A DNA stretch of 50,717 nucleotides. Source: Flavobacteriaceae bacterium. GTDB taxonomy: Bacteria > Bacteroidota > Bacteroidia > Flavobacteriales > Flavobacteriaceae. The stretch's first letter is position 1. Each line of letters begins with the position of its first letter. Below are positions 10,123 to 18,975 of the stretch, one piece after another. Location: positions 1 through 50,717 of the forward strand of contig JAQWIL010000038.1 in assembly GCA_029248885.1 (NCBI GenBank), written 5' to 3'. Made by a program: the position numbers and the translations under genes. The notes beneath the pieces are model-generated. The model was not told where the DNA came from. It ran no database searches and worked only from the letters and a program-made list of their open reading frames with translations.

Positions 10123-10160
10123 TAAGCTATTTGTTTCATTTTAAAGTACTTATAATTTTT
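10123..10160 (+). promoter_or_regulatory. Candidate promoter, motif copy 2
   Basis: TAAGCTATTTGTTTCATTTT (10123-10142) is 18/20 identical to the motif upstream of SusC. Its TTTG (10130-10133) is followed after 19 nt by TAATTTTT (10153-10160), 7 of 8 bases in agreement with the Bacteroidota -7 consensus TAnnTTTG, so this copy fits a -33/-7 promoter. It sits in the only large gap (10002-10189) of the plus-strand train. Confidence 0.42.
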
Positions 10161-10189
10161 AATTTTAGTTAACTATAATTCAATTAACT

Positions 10190-11557
10190 ATGAAACATTT
10201 ATACATATTAATATTATCCCTTACATCTTTATGCTATTCTCAAAATACCAGTACTTCAAATTACTTAACGAATGGTGATTTTGAAAGTGGACTTAGTGGA
10301 TGGTCCACTAACGGTAGCAATGTTACTGCTACAGAAGAATTAGGTGTAGTAAACCCCTATACTGGAAGCACAAAATCAATAAAACTTGTTTTCACTAACA
10401 CTGGAACTGCTGTAGCAGTATTTAAAGATCAAAGATTCATTAATAAAGACTTTGGTGATTTTAGGTTTGGTTTTTGGATAAAAGCAGAAATAGCTAATAC
10501 AAAATTTAGAGTTAGAAAATATACAAACAACGTTGATGAATCTGGTGCAGTTTATGGACTAGATGATATGAAAAGTACACCTCCAATTGTTTTACCAGAC
10601 ACTAATTGGCATTATATTATATGTAATTTACCAAATGTGCCAGCTAACAAAAAGCTTGGATTTCAGATTATGAGTAATGCAATAACTGCAGAGTCTGATG
10701 GTACATTTTACGTTGATGATTTTAGAGTTCATAAAAGTTCTTGGGACCCATCTTTTGAAATGGATTCATTTTTTGTATTCAATAATGGTACTGCCGATTT
10801 AGTTGTTGGAAATTCTGCTAGTATTTTAACTAGTGGAGACCCAGCTGATATATTTTATACAAGCGGCAATACTAACTCTCTTACCATGTCATATTCCACT
10901 GAAAAAAAGTATTCCGGCAATAGGTCAATGAAAGTTGTAAACGGTACTGGAAATGGTACTTTTTATTACAAATTCTTAAATAGTTATGATTTTTTGAGGG
11001 TTTCAATGGCTGATGGTATGACTGTTGATGGTTCTTCTGAATATCCACAAATTAGGTTTACAGCTTCATTTAAGGTTATGTCTACTACTCCAGGTGCTGT
11101 AAGTGATATGCAATTTAGGTTTGGAAACACATCTCAATATAGTGCTGGAGTTACTTTAACTGATCCTAATACATGGTACACAGTAACCAAACAATATGTA
11201 GTAGACAGAACTGGAGAGGATGCTTTTTCTGGTACTGTATATATTGGACCAAGGGCAAAAACAGCTAATGCAACTTATTATTTTGATGATATGGAAATTA
11301 GTTGGGCGGAAGCTGGTTCACTTTCAGTAGATATCAGTGATTTAGAAAACAATATTTCGTTTCATCCAAACCCTGTTCTAGATTACATGAATATTAAAAA
11401 TTATAAGCCAGGTGATTTTCTTGAAATCTACGAAATAAGTGGTAAAAAAATCTATAATGAAAGAATTTATGCTGATAACATTAACTTAAAACACTTGAAT
11501 AAAGGAGTTTATATTGGAGTTGTAAGAGGAAATTCTTTCAAGTTTGTAAAGAAATAA
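10190..11557 (+). CDS. Secreted protein with two CBM-like domains and T9SS tail
   Basis: A 455-aa exported protein. After a signal peptide (about residues 1-17, LCYSQ) come two jelly-roll modules of CBM_4_9 or CBM-like type. The first is about 24-177 (NGDFESGLSGW to FYVDDFRVHKS); the second about 180-373 (FEMDSFF to YYFDDMEISW). Residues 385-455 are a T9SS type A sorting domain (FHPNPVLDYMN to NKGVYIGVV). No catalytic domain is seen, so it is likely a surface-attached or released glycan-binding protein. It has its own upstream gap with a promoter-like motif and is followed by a small gene and then a terminator-like hairpin, so it may be a separate transcription unit within the locus. Binding target is unknown. 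Confidence 0.75.
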   Translation: MKHLYILILSLTSLCYSQNTSTSNYLTNGDFESGLSGWSTNGSNVTATEELGVVNPYTGSTKSIKLVFTNTGTAVAVFKDQRFINKDFGDFRFGFWIKAEIANTKFRVRKYTNNVDESGAVYGLDDMKSTPPIVLPDTNWHYIICNLPNVPANKKLGFQIMSNAITAESDGTFYVDDFRVHKSSWDPSFEMDSFFVFNNGTADLVVGNSASILTSGDPADIFYTSGNTNSLTMSYSTEKKYSGNRSMKVVNGTGNGTFYYKFLNSYDFLRVSMADGMTVDGSSEYPQIRFTASFKVMSTTPGAVSDMQFRFGNTSQYSAGVTLTDPNTWYTVTKQYVVDRTGEDAFSGTVYIGPRAKTANATYYFDDMEISWAEAGSLSVDISDLENNISFHPNPVLDYMNIKNYKPGDFLEIYEISGKKIYNERIYADNINLKHLNKGVYIGVVRGNSFKFVKK

Positions 11558-11588
11558 TTATACATATTTAAATATTAAAACTAATTCA

Positions 11589-11945
11589 ATGAAACAATCA
11601 TTATTAATAATCTTTATGATAGGGTTTAGTTTTTTTACTTTTTCACAGGATTACACTAAATTTCAGACTCAACGAGCTACAATGTTTTCAACATATATTG
11701 CAGGGCAAATGGAACTTGATGAATCTGATCAAAAATTTGTTTACGATGTTATGCTTGCAAGAGTGTACAACTCAAATGCAAAAATAAAATCAGAAAACTT
11801 GACAGCAATGGAAGACAAGCGAGCTGTATATTCTGCTGAATACAAAATCGCACAACAAAAACTTGCTGAAGAGTTTGGAGATAAAATGGCTCAAAAAATG
11901 ATGAGCTTAAGCAATGAATCCAGAAAAAAAGCTGACAAAAATTAG
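11589..11945 (+). CDS. Small exported helical protein of unknown function
   Basis: A 118-aa protein with a Sec signal (about residues 1-19, FFTFSQ) followed by a charged, mostly helical body containing many Lys, Glu, Ala and Met residues. The pattern, an exported short protein with LDESDQKFVYDVMLAR followed by a long amphipathic helix, recalls small Spy/CpxP-like or flavobacterial periplasmic proteins, but I do not recognise a family. It follows the CBM protein by 31 nt. Its 3' end overlaps the GH5 reading frame by 32 nt, and a strong terminator hairpin starts 31 nt after its stop codon, suggesting that its transcript may end there. Confidence 0.6.
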   Translation: MKQSLLIIFMIGFSFFTFSQDYTKFQTQRATMFSTYIAGQMELDESDQKFVYDVMLARVYNSNAKIKSENLTAMEDKRAVYSAEYKIAQQKLAEEFGDKMAQKMMSLSNESRKKADKN

Positions 11946-13986
11946 AGCTTCTTTATCAAATTCATTTTATTTTATAAACCTGCTGTTTATTTTAACAGCA
12001 GGTTTTTTAAATGCGCAACTTACCCCGCAACAACTTGTTGATAAAATGGGGAGGGGAATAAATTTGGGTAATGTGTTAAGTGCTCCCATTGAAGGGAATT
12101 GGTCTGGTGCTGCAACGGAGCAGTACTTTATTGATGTTGCACAGGCAGGTTTTAAAAATGTAAGAATACCAATTGATTTCTTTGGAACTAGAACTTCTGG
12201 TGACACTTCACAATACTCAGGTGAGGCTAATACTACATTTACTGGATCACGAGCTGATTTTACTGTTAATGATTCTTATCTTGATCGTTTGGAGCAGGTC
12301 ATTGGTTGGGGGTTAAATCAAAACTTAGTAATTGTTCTTGACTTTCATGGAGCTACACTCAAATCAGAATTTATTTACACATTTGATGATTCAGAAGATG
12401 AATATACGCATCCAACTTCTGCTAAGAGAGCTGCCGATTTAGCTAAATTTTATTCCATTTGGGAACAAATTGCAGATCGTTTTAAAGACTACAGTGATGA
12501 CTTAATTTTTGAGGTCATCAATGAACCTTATTTTCACATTTCTGCAGCCGAAATGAATGATCTCAACAATGAAGTGATCTCTATAATAAGAAGCTCTGGC
12601 GAAAATAATATAACAAGAAAAGTGATTGTTACTGGGGGAACAAAAACAAGTTATGAGGCAATCACAACAATTGATCCCCAAGTAATCAACAGTGACAATT
12701 ATTTGATAACAACCTTTCATTATTATCGCCCATTTAATTTCACGAAGTCAAGTGATTATAGGTTTAATACAAATAGCTGGGGCACCCAAAGTGATAAAAA
12801 TAGTATTGACAGTGAATTTGATGTTGTAAAAAACTGGGCCAATGGGTTTAATCCTCCGGTGGCTGTTTACATGGGAGAGTTTGGAGCAGATAATGTTTAT
12901 GGATACAGCTATAAAACTGGGGATTTACATCTAGTAACAGCTAATAATTCGCCAAACGGCACTGGTTATGCAGATGGAGGTCCAGATCCTAACTCAAGAG
13001 TTAAGTTTCATGGTTACGTAGCCAATGCAGCAATTGATAGGGGTTTTTCTTTTTCTGCTTGGGATGATGGTGGTAAAGGGTCAAAAACAATTCATCTGCG
13101 AAAAGACAGTGGTTTACTTGTCTACGATATCAATCATTTCACAATAGATAGTTTTGATCCAAAACAAACGAGCCCAAGCACTGTAATTGAAAATAGTGTT
13201 TGGGTTGAGGATATCAAAAATGCTCTTCTCAGTCCATATTCTGAAATACAATGTAATGATACCAGTATTTTAAAAAATATTGATTTTGAATGTGGGTATT
13301 CAACAAGCTGGTCCTTATTGGAAAGAGGCAACCTCATTCAGGCTACTTTTGAAGATGCAGGATTTGCAACTCGTTCTGGTTCTCATGGAGCTAAACTTGT
13401 TGTCAATCAAGCAGATAATCTAAACAGTGCAATACTTGCCAATCAAACAATATCTAATGATGGGAGCTTAGACAACATGCAACTCAAATTTGGTGTCCAA
13501 GGAAAAGCTTCAGTTTCAGGACTTCAATTTAAACTTCGCGTTAAACATGTAACCAACGACAACGACACGAATAATTATTCTTTTTCTCCACTTTACACAC
13601 TAGATACAAATTATTCCGAAAACCCCTACGAGTTTACTTTTGATGTTCCTTCAGAAACAACCTCCATTGAATTTCAACTTATTTGCGGTGGTGCAGTTGG
13701 CACATATTATTTTGATGATTTTTCAGCTTCATTGACAACTTTAAATCTTCCAAAACAAAACCAATTTTTTGAAGTTTATCCAAACCCAACTGATGATTTT
13801 ATTTTCATTGATAGCTCTTTTCCAATTGCCAAAATTCAAATCATTGACTTGAGGGGAAGGGAAGTTTTGCTTTGGAACAAGGAAATGGAGACTTATGACC
13901 TTTCTGTTTTAGAAAAAGGGATATATTTTTTAAAAATATCTTCAAAAAACAACTTACTTCACACAAGAAAAATCATCAAGTACTAA
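11914..13986 (+). CDS. GH5-family endo-glycanase with CBM-like domain and T9SS tail
   Basis: A 690-aa secreted glycoside hydrolase, likely endo-beta-1,4-glucanase, mannanase or xylanase type. The signal peptide spans about residues 1-35 (LLFILTAGFLNAQ). The GH5 barrel covers about 36-440: MGRGINLGN, KNVRIPIDF, DFHG at 143-146, acid/base E204 in INEP, H269-Y-Y, nucleophile E322 in YMGEFG, and SAWDD. Residues 450-610 form a CBM-like jelly-roll (FECGYSTSW to YYFDDFS); 618-690 is a T9SS sorting domain (VYPNPTDDF). The ATG at 11914 lies inside the preceding gene, but no later ATG leaves a signal peptide (next Met is residue 45), so this start is the best choice. The signal-peptide codons contain a perfect terminator hairpin (11976-12005), which is odd for a translated region. 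Confidence 0.88.
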   Translation: MNPEKKLTKIRASLSNSFYFINLLFILTAGFLNAQLTPQQLVDKMGRGINLGNVLSAPIEGNWSGAATEQYFIDVAQAGFKNVRIPIDFFGTRTSGDTSQYSGEANTTFTGSRADFTVNDSYLDRLEQVIGWGLNQNLVIVLDFHGATLKSEFIYTFDDSEDEYTHPTSAKRAADLAKFYSIWEQIADRFKDYSDDLIFEVINEPYFHISAAEMNDLNNEVISIIRSSGENNITRKVIVTGGTKTSYEAITTIDPQVINSDNYLITTFHYYRPFNFTKSSDYRFNTNSWGTQSDKNSIDSEFDVVKNWANGFNPPVAVYMGEFGADNVYGYSYKTGDLHLVTANNSPNGTGYADGGPDPNSRVKFHGYVANAAIDRGFSFSAWDDGGKGSKTIHLRKDSGLLVYDINHFTIDSFDPKQTSPSTVIENSVWVEDIKNALLSPYSEIQCNDTSILKNIDFECGYSTSWSLLERGNLIQATFEDAGFATRSGSHGAKLVVNQADNLNSAILANQTISNDGSLDNMQLKFGVQGKASVSGLQFKLRVKHVTNDNDTNNYSFSPLYTLDTNYSENPYEFTFDVPSETTSIEFQLICGGAVGTYYFDDFSASLTTLNLPKQNQFFEVYPNPTDDFIFIDSSFPIAKIQIIDLRGREVLLWNKEMETYDLSVLEKGIYFLKISSKNNLLHTRKIIKY
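11976..12008 (+). terminator. Intrinsic terminator-like hairpin inside the GH5 signal-peptide codons
   Basis: A perfect 12-bp stem (AAACCTGCTGTT, 11976-11987, against AACAGCAGGTTT, 11994-12005) has a 6-nt loop and continues into a run of T (12003-12008). It begins 31 nt after the stop codon of the 118-aa gene and encodes about residues 21-31 of the GH5 protein. Confidence 0.65.
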
Positions 13987-14016
13987 GAGAAAATTAAGTT
14001 CTAATTTTTAAACGCT

Positions 14017-16629
14017 GTGCACAAAAAGCTATCATATATTTTTTGTTTTTTTTTGGCAATCTTTTTTGCTCAAAGCCAACAAGCACCCAATGTTGTATTT
14101 ATTTCTGTTGATGACCTCAAACCAACAATTAGAAGCTTTGGTGACGAAATTGCGATCACACCCAATTTAGATCACCTGTCACGTTCTTCAACAATTTTTT
14201 TGAACAATCACACTCAACAAGCTATTTGTAGTCCATCAAGAATCAGTTTGCTTACAGGGATGCGCCCAGATTATACGCAAGTGTATGATTTGAAAACCAA
14301 AATGCGAGACAAAAGACCAGATATCTTGACTTTGCCACAGCACTTTAAAAATAATGGTTATACAACAGCCGGTATCGGTAAAATATTTGACCCGAGAGGA
14401 GTGGATAATCTACTAGATGAGCCGTCGTGGAGCATCCCTTTTCTAAGAGCATATAAAATTCCTTATCCTAAGGCGTATGGTCAACCAAAATTAGGGTTTT
14501 ACCAAAACCCAGAAATCAAAGCAAAGATCGATAAGATGATTGCTGAAAATAATCTTAAAAGAGGTAAGGCCGCCAATTTTTTCAATAATAATTACAAACC
14601 TCCAATTTCGAACAGTAATGCTCCTGATGAAGCGTACACAGATGGAGCAATTGCTCAAGAGGCAATTCGTTTGATAGATCGCTTGTCTTCTAATGAAAAT
14701 CCTTTTTTTCTTGCTGTTGGATTCAAAAGACCTCACTTGCCATTTTCAGCTCCTAAAAAATATTTTGATTTATACAACCCCAACAAAATTCCAATAGAAC
14801 CATTTAGACAACGTGCAAAAAATGTTGGAGACCTTGCGTATCACAATTCTGGAGAGCTGCAAAGTTATACTGAGGATGGTCGAGAATACATTTTGGATTC
14901 AAATCAACAACTCCAGCTCGATAAAGATTTTGAAAGAGAATTGATTCATGGTTATTATGCTTGCGTTACTTTTATTGATTTTCAAATCGGAAAAATCATT
15001 AATAAACTAAAACAAAGTGGATTGATGGACAACACAATTATCGTAATCTGGGGAGATCATGGTTATCATTTTGGGGATCATCGTCTTTGGAACAAACACT
15101 CTAATTTTGAGCAGGCTACTCGCTCACCACTTATCATTTATAACCCTAAAACAAAAACTGCTCAGAAAATTATAACTCCCACTGAGTTTGTTGACGTTTT
15201 TCCAACATTAATCGACCTAGCGCAATTACAAACTCAACCTCATTTGAATGGCAATTCTCTTGCACCTTTGATGCTTGGACAACAACAAAAGGTAAAGGAT
15301 TTTGCAGTAAGTCAATATCCTAGGCGGAATACAATGGGATATAGTTTTCGAACTGCAAATCATCGATATACGCTATGGATAGATAAAGAAAAAATAGGTT
15401 CAAAAATAAGTGATGATGACATAAAACAAGAGGAACTTTTTGATTACAGTAAAGATCCATTAGAAACAGAAAATCATATTGGTAAAAACGGGTATAAAAA
15501 CATTTATAATGACCTGAAGCAACAGGCACTTAGATTTTTATCTCCAACCCCAAAAACAGAGATGAATTCTAATAGCACAAACCCATCGGCTGGCATTAAA
15601 GACTTGATGTTTGAAGCTGGCTATGACAGCAATAAAGTATATGTGGGCGCCACCTTAAATCACTCACAACTCAATACAAAAGTATCTGATCTGTTCCTCA
15701 AAGAATTCACGTATTCGACTCCAGAGAACTGCGCAAAACAAGCAAGAATACATCCGAAGCCAGGCGTATGGGACTGGAACCTTATTGATGATTACTTATA
15801 TTTTGCAGATAAAAACAATATAACCCTTCGCATTCACGGACCGGTCAGCCCACAAGCTTCGCATTGGGCAAAGGCAGATAATCGGACAAAAGAAGAATTA
15901 GAAAATAATATGGTAGCGTTCTTTACCGCACTTTGTAAACGTATGAATAATGAGCCCTCAGTAAAATGGATGGATGTCGTCAACGAAACAATAACGCCAC
16001 AAGGAGATTGGTTTGAAGAAAAGCCAGGAGTCACACAATGGGAAAACCCTTGGGAACAAATCGGTAGAGATGAAAATGACGTTCCACTATACATAACCAA
16101 GGCATTCGAAATATCCAATAGGTATGCACCAAATGTCAGTCAGGTGTTTAATCAGCATGGAGGAATGGAGCCAATAATGTGGGAAAAGGTTAAGGAGACC
16201 ATCATTTATCTAAAACAGCAAGGATATCGTGTAGATGGTCTTGGGTGGCAAGCACATTTGAGAAGCGATGTTCCTTTGGCTTTAAACAAAAAACAGCTCG
16301 ATTACTTTGCTTCTCTGATTGATTGGGCGCATCAAAACGATTTAGATTTTCATGTTACCGAAATTGACTATAAAATTTGGGATAGCAATAATGACTTTAA
16401 AGCTCTTAATGATCAAGCAGATGCGTATGCAAACATTCTTAATGTTTTATTGTCAAAGCGAGACAATGGCGTAGTCACTTTTAATACTTGGGGAATGGTT
16501 GATGGAAAAAAAGGGAAACATCACGATAAACATCGCTTTATTTTTGATAAAAACAACAATCCTAAGCCAGCATATTTTTCATTGCGAAACACAATTTTGA
16601 ACCCCAACACTGAATTAAAAATTAAATAA
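14017..16629 (+). CDS. Bifunctional sulfatase-GH10 xylanase fusion
   Basis: An 870-aa protein starting at GTG, with a signal peptide of about 20 residues (FFAQSQ). Residues 22-505 are a family S1 formylglycine sulfatase resembling iduronate-2-sulfatase (S1_7-like): metal ligands D32/D33, FGly site C71 in CSPSR, and WGDHGYHFGDH (D347, H348). A Ser/Thr/Asn/Pro-rich linker (about 508-526) leads to a GH10 domain (about 527-862). This has WMDVVNE with acid/base E657 and FHVTEID with nucleophile E782, plus FNTWGMVD near the end. The usual HTLVWH motif is replaced by LRIHGPVSPQ, so this is a divergent GH10. There is no T9SS tail, which suggests the periplasm. The two activities could remove sulfate and cut the same xylan chain. 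Gaps to neighbours are 30 and 3 nt, as in an operon. Confidence 0.88.
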   Translation: MHKKLSYIFCFFLAIFFAQSQQAPNVVFISVDDLKPTIRSFGDEIAITPNLDHLSRSSTIFLNNHTQQAICSPSRISLLTGMRPDYTQVYDLKTKMRDKRPDILTLPQHFKNNGYTTAGIGKIFDPRGVDNLLDEPSWSIPFLRAYKIPYPKAYGQPKLGFYQNPEIKAKIDKMIAENNLKRGKAANFFNNNYKPPISNSNAPDEAYTDGAIAQEAIRLIDRLSSNENPFFLAVGFKRPHLPFSAPKKYFDLYNPNKIPIEPFRQRAKNVGDLAYHNSGELQSYTEDGREYILDSNQQLQLDKDFERELIHGYYACVTFIDFQIGKIINKLKQSGLMDNTIIVIWGDHGYHFGDHRLWNKHSNFEQATRSPLIIYNPKTKTAQKIITPTEFVDVFPTLIDLAQLQTQPHLNGNSLAPLMLGQQQKVKDFAVSQYPRRNTMGYSFRTANHRYTLWIDKEKIGSKISDDDIKQEELFDYSKDPLETENHIGKNGYKNIYNDLKQQALRFLSPTPKTEMNSNSTNPSAGIKDLMFEAGYDSNKVYVGATLNHSQLNTKVSDLFLKEFTYSTPENCAKQARIHPKPGVWDWNLIDDYLYFADKNNITLRIHGPVSPQASHWAKADNRTKEELENNMVAFFTALCKRMNNEPSVKWMDVVNETITPQGDWFEEKPGVTQWENPWEQIGRDENDVPLYITKAFEISNRYAPNVSQVFNQHGGMEPIMWEKVKETIIYLKQQGYRVDGLGWQAHLRSDVPLALNKKQLDYFASLIDWAHQNDLDFHVTEIDYKIWDSNNDFKALNDQADAYANILNVLLSKRDNGVVTFNTWGMVDGKKGKHHDKHRFIFDKNNNPKPAYFSLRNTILNPNTELKIK

Positions 16630-16632
16630 GAT

Positions 16633-18975
16633 ATGAAATACCTGTTATTTATTTTCTTTATATCCTTTTCATTAATTGCTCAGAACAACCCTTTGTATTT
16701 GGATTCAAATGCTGATATAGAGGATCGCCTAAGCGATTTGATGGCACGAATGACACTTGAGGAAAAAGTAGGTCAAATGTGTCAATATGTTGGGTTAGCA
16801 TATTTGAAAAAACAAAAGAGAAACAAAAGAGCCTCTGGCGATGTATCTAAGCTTAATAAAGATGCTTTTGCGATGTATGGCTTGTCTGAAAGTGAAATAA
16901 TACAAGAAATTATCGATGGAAAAATCGGCTCTTTTCTTCATGTTCTTGATCCTGAGGAGGTAAACTATTTACAAGGTTTTACGCTAGAGTCTAGGTTAAA
17001 AATTCCACTTATTATTGGAATTGATGCGATACACGGAAATGCCATGGTTCGTGGAACAACTGTTTATCCTTCGCCAATATCAATTGCCGCAACGTTTAAT
17101 AATGATTTTGCTTATGACGTGGCCAAACAAAGTGCAAGGGAGATGAGAGCTACAGGATCTCAATGGACTTTTATGCCCAATATTGATGTTGCTCGTGACC
17201 CGAGGTGGGGTCGTGTCGGTGAGACTTTTGGAGAAGATCCATTTATGGTAGGTGAAATGGGTAAAGCCATGATCATGGGATTTCAGGGCGAGGACTTTAG
17301 CAAACCAAATAATGTAATTGCTTGTGCAAAACATATGATTGCTGGGGCTGAACCGCTAAACGGGTTAAACATTTCTCCAATGGATGTTTCTGAAAGATCA
17401 CTATATGAAATTCATTTACCGCCCTATAAAAAGGCAATAGATGCAGATGTTTATTCAATTATGGCAGCTCACAATGAACTCAATGGAATTCCAAGTCACA
17501 TGCATAAAGGCCTTATGACAGACCTACTCAGAAATGAATGGGGTTTTGACGGATTTTATGTAAGTGACTGGTATGATATCAAACGAATATGGTCGTATCA
17601 TAAAGTCGCAAGAAACTATAAAGAAGCATCACTGTTTTCTGTAGAAGCAGGAATGGATATGAATATGCATGGCCCTGACTTTTATGATTTTATTGTTGCT
17701 TTAGTAAAAGAAAATAAGTTGTCAATCGATAGAGTTAATCAGGCATGCTCAAAGATATTATATGCAAAATTTCAACTTGGCTTATTTGAAAATCGCCTTG
17801 TTGATCCCTCCAAAATTGATAAAAATGTTTTTATAAAAAGTCATTTAGATAAAGCTGAGGAAATAGCTGACAATTCGATCACACTCTTAAAAAACAACAA
17901 CTTACTCCCAATCAATAATTCAAATGCAAAACGGATATTGGTAACCGGACCTAATGCACATAATCATACCACTTTGGGAGATTGGCATTTTGAGCAGCCA
18001 GAGGAAAACGTTGTGACTATTTTTGAAGGCATACAGCAAGTTGGAGAAAATTATAATCATAAAGTAGATTATTTCGATTCAGGTATAAAGATTAGAAACA
18101 TTCAAGATTCGAAGATCAAAGCTACTGCTGAAATGTCAACAAATTATGACCACGTATTTGTAGTTGTTGGCGACAATTCCCTAAGATATACCTGGGAGGG
18201 TGGTAAAAGCTTTCAAAAGACAGCAGGAGAAAACAAAGCGAGAAGTTTTTTAGGTCTTCCCGGAAAACAACTTGATTTAGTAAAATCCATTTATGAAAAA
18301 AACAAAAACCTCACTGTCGTTTATGTAAGTGGAAAACCGATCAGTGAGCCATGGATAGAAGATAATATTAAATCAATCATTCATGCATGGGAACCAGGAA
18401 GTATGGGAGGTAAATCTTTGGGTAAAATCGTTTTTGGAGAGACAAATCCAAGCGGGAAAATGCCCATGACAACTGCAAGGTCAGTGGGTCAACTTACGAT
18501 GGTTTATAATCACAAACCCACGAATTATATTCACAAGTATGCTTTTGAGAAAACAAAACCACTCTATCGATTTGGTTTTGGATTGAGTTATACCTCTTTC
18601 TCTATTTCAGAACCAACCCTATCAATATCTAAATGGGATGGCACAGGAAAGGTGAATGTTGAGGTAGATGTTAAAAACACTGGCAAAAGAGAAGGTATGG
18701 AAACTGTTCAGCTTTACATCCGAGACTTATTCAGTAGTGTTACACGGCCTGTATTGGAACTTAAAGGTTACAAAAAAATAAATGTTGCACCAGGCGAAAC
18801 GAAACGCGTTTCCTTTAGCCTAGCACTAGACGACTTTGCGTTTTATGATAGAGAAATGAGGTACAAAGCTGAAGAAGGTGACTTCAATATTTTGGTAGGT
18901 AACGCTGCAAATTTGTCTGAACTCAAAAAAACTACACTCAAATTAACTAAAAACATTTATATAAATGAAAACTAA
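16633..18975 (+). CDS. GH3 family beta-glycosidase (BglX-like; beta-glucosidase or beta-xylosidase)
   Basis: A 780-aa exo-glycosidase with signal peptide (residues 1-17, LIAQ). The (beta/alpha)8 domain (about 25-390) includes IGIDAIHG, DVARDPRWGRVGETFGEDP and the nucleophile D312 in FYVSDW. The C-terminal alpha/beta sandwich (about 405-640) contains NSITLLKNNNLLPI and GDNSLRYTWEGG. A fibronectin-III-like domain (about 675-750) includes VKNTGKREGMETVQLYI. Domain order and length match BglX-type periplasmic enzymes. It would remove terminal glucose or xylose from imported oligosaccharides; motif reading does not separate these. It is 3 nt after the fusion gene and overlaps the next sulfatase gene by 11 nt, so translational coupling is likely. 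Confidence 0.92.
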   Translation: MKYLLFIFFISFSLIAQNNPLYLDSNADIEDRLSDLMARMTLEEKVGQMCQYVGLAYLKKQKRNKRASGDVSKLNKDAFAMYGLSESEIIQEIIDGKIGSFLHVLDPEEVNYLQGFTLESRLKIPLIIGIDAIHGNAMVRGTTVYPSPISIAATFNNDFAYDVAKQSAREMRATGSQWTFMPNIDVARDPRWGRVGETFGEDPFMVGEMGKAMIMGFQGEDFSKPNNVIACAKHMIAGAEPLNGLNISPMDVSERSLYEIHLPPYKKAIDADVYSIMAAHNELNGIPSHMHKGLMTDLLRNEWGFDGFYVSDWYDIKRIWSYHKVARNYKEASLFSVEAGMDMNMHGPDFYDFIVALVKENKLSIDRVNQACSKILYAKFQLGLFENRLVDPSKIDKNVFIKSHLDKAEEIADNSITLLKNNNLLPINNSNAKRILVTGPNAHNHTTLGDWHFEQPEENVVTIFEGIQQVGENYNHKVDYFDSGIKIRNIQDSKIKATAEMSTNYDHVFVVVGDNSLRYTWEGGKSFQKTAGENKARSFLGLPGKQLDLVKSIYEKNKNLTVVYVSGKPISEPWIEDNIKSIIHAWEPGSMGGKSLGKIVFGETNPSGKMPMTTARSVGQLTMVYNHKPTNYIHKYAFEKTKPLYRFGFGLSYTSFSISEPTLSISKWDGTGKVNVEVDVKNTGKREGMETVQLYIRDLFSSVTRPVLELKGYKKINVAPGETKRVSFSLALDDFAFYDREMRYKAEEGDFNILVGNAANLSELKKTTLKLTKNIYINEN

